The position numbers and the translations under genes were made by a program. Under the pieces are notes generated by a model. The model did no database searches and was not told the origin of the DNA. It saw nothing but the letters and a program-made list of their open reading frames with translations. This document shows, in pieces, positions 62,936-64,000 of a DNA stretch of 64,000 nucleotides. The stretch is taken from assembly GCA_943912335.1 (NCBI GenBank), contig CALTUD010000021.1, positions 8,246-72,245 of the forward strand, given 5' to 3'. Within the stretch, counting starts at the first letter, position 1. Each line of letters begins with the position of its first letter. Source of the DNA: an uncultured Acetobacteraceae bacterium. Its GTDB lineage: Bacteria; Pseudomonadota; Alphaproteobacteria; Acetobacterales; Acetobacteraceae.

Positions 62936-64000
62936 TCATTTCGCGACACGTGCGGTCATCACCTGCGCCAGCATCGGCATACGGGTCGCCCGGAGACGCA
63001 CCGTGTCGAACCCGCTTTGTCGCAGCATCGCGCCGATCCGCGCGGCATTGCGCGGCCGACCGCGCCCCATCGACAGCAGATACCAGCCGAAATACGCGTC
63101 CCCCACCGGCGCCGCGCCCGCCGTGTCCGACATCGGTTCGGCCAGCAGCAAAATCCCGCCGGGCGGCAGGATCGCGCGGATGCGTCGCAGCAGGCGCAGC
63201 GCGTTCTCGTCGTCATGGTCGTGCAGGACGCGCACCAGCGACACCAGATCGGGGCCGTCCGGTAACGGATCGTGCAGGAAATCGCCGCCGACGACCCTGC
63301 ACCGTCCGGAGAGGCCGGTCTCGCGCACCACCCGTTCCGCTTCCGCCGCCACGCCGGGCCGGTCGAACACGATTGCCCGCAGATCCGGCGCCTTTCGCAA
63401 TGCGGCGCACGCGAAACCACCCGATCCGCCGCCGACGTCGAGCAGCAGACGGTGACGACGAACCGGATAGGCGGCCAGGATCTCCGCCGCGATCATCGGC
63501 TGCGAACGCCGCATCAGGGTGGAATAAGCCGCGACGCGCTCTTCCGGTGCGTCCGCGGCATAATCCCAGAACGGCGCCAGCGATCCCGCGCCGCGACGCA
63601 GCAGCGCCACCGGATCGGCCAGATCGGCATAAAGCACGGCGTGATGCGCGATCATCGCATCCAGCCCGTCATTGTCGATCAGCGCGGCACCCAGCGGGCC
63701 CAGCGCGAACCGTTCTCCCGAACGGCGCAGCAGGCGCAACGACACCCCGGCGCGCAGCAGCCGTTCCATCCGCTCCGGCGGCAGATCGCGGTCTCGCGCC
63801 AGCTCGTCCGCCTGTTTCGGACCGGACAGGAGTGCCTGCGGAATCCCGAGCTGCACCAGGGCCAGAAGCGTCTGGGTGTAGACGAAGCCGGCGCACAGAT
63901 CGAACACGGCGCGGGCACGACGGCGCGCGACCGGACGCAGCAGCGGCATCGCGGCCGCGAAGGCGCGGAACCGGCCGCTCGCCTGCAGACGTTCCAGCAC
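62936..64000 (-). CDS. crtF: Hydroxyneurosporene/demethylspheroidene O-methyltransferase (possibly 5' truncated by window)
   Basis: At least 354 residues of the carotenoid O-methyltransferase that methylates the C-1 hydroxyl in the spheroidene/spirilloxanthin pathway. An N-terminal dimerisation region (DLCAGFVYTQTLLALVQLGI) is followed by the SAM-binding LLLDVGGGSGGFACAALRK and the catalytic-type LVRVLHDHDDENALRLLRRI. The frame reaches the window edge at a GTG, so the true start may lie outside. The order crtF-bchC is the one seen in Rhodobacter photosynthesis clusters. Its presence suggests methoxylated carotenoids. Confidence 0.92.
   Translation of the reverse strand: MLERLQASGRFRAFAAAMPLLRPVARRRARAVFDLCAGFVYTQTLLALVQLGIPQALLSGPKQADELARDRDLPPERMERLLRAGVSLRLLRRSGERFALGPLGAALIDNDGLDAMIAHHAVLYADLADPVALLRRGAGSLAPFWDYAADAPEERVAAYSTLMRRSQPMIAAEILAAYPVRRHRLLLDVGGGSGGFACAALRKAPDLRAIVFDRPGVAAEAERVVRETGLSGRCRVVGGDFLHDPLPDGPDLVSLVRVLHDHDDENALRLLRRIRAILPPGGILLLAEPMSDTAGAAPVGDAYFGWYLLSMGRGRPRNAARIGAMLRQSGFDTVRLRATRMPMLAQVMTARVAK

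Overview
The window comes from the chromosome of a high-GC, aerobic or facultative purple phototroph of the Alphaproteobacteria. The most likely family is Acetobacteraceae. Grounds for this: a crtF-bchCXYZ-pufBALMC arrangement, a tetraheme PufC, a triheme cytochrome c of the acetic-acid-bacterium alcohol/gluconate dehydrogenase type, and a phosphoketolase plus acetate kinase pair. PufL keeps His at the L168 position (R. sphaeroides numbering). That argues against Acidiphilium, whose Zn-bacteriochlorophyll reaction centre has Glu there. The genus cannot be fixed from sequence reading alone.

Layout. 1-2.96 kb: a TPP-riboswitch-controlled TonB receptor and a ThiY/NMT1-type binding protein (thiamine or precursor uptake). 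3.1-3.5 kb: a small secreted LprI-like protein. 3.8-15.6 kb: a glycan-assembly cluster with three GT4 enzymes, one GT2 enzyme, a coiled-coil methyltransferase, a polytopic membrane protein, two paralogous PIG-V-like mannosyltransferases and a divergent DUF4214-DUF1796 protein. 15.9-20.2 kb: a secreted prolyl oligopeptidase and the glutathione-dependent formaldehyde oxidation pair. 20.4-21.7 kb: an AT-richer insert with one AIPR-family (phage-resistance-type) gene. 22.0-25.5 kb: a sugar ABC importer. 25.7-29.9 kb: a sulfotransferase, a secreted unknown, a reading frame broken by one TGA, a DUF1275 protein and an MFS carrier. 29.9-30.6 kb: two tandem glycine-zipper lipoproteins.

30.9-45.5 kb: cell-shape genes mreB-mreC-mreD-mrdA, with rodA 8.8 kb further on. 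Between them lie a YcjX/YcjF-like pair, a YqaE peptide, a NUDIX hydrolase, a VOC protein, a class II UvrA and a flavoprotein. 45.5-46.4 kb: DUF3293 and GNAT genes. 46.4-50.0 kb: ackA-xfp on the minus strand, with an FNR-like box upstream.

50.3-64.0 kb: the photosynthesis cluster, entirely on the minus strand and read in the order crtF, bchC, bchX, bchY, bchZ, pufB, pufA, pufL, pufM, pufC, triheme cytochrome, 67-residue membrane protein, crtI, crtB. From bchC to crtB nearly every junction is a start/stop overlap or a very short gap, so this looks like one superoperon of about 12.5 kb. Two perfect TGT-N12-ACA (PpsR/CrtJ-type) palindromes 8 bp apart lie upstream of bchC. Together these genes cover the late bacteriochlorophyll a steps, LH1 and the reaction centre, its electron-donor cytochromes and phytoene synthesis/desaturation.

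Of most interest: the dehydrogenase-type triheme cytochrome and the tiny membrane protein embedded in the puf superoperon, unusual residues in PufL (L104 Met) and PufB (Asn at His -18), and a two-hairpin intergenic repeat family. No tRNA, rRNA, CRISPR array, IS element or replication origin was recognised.
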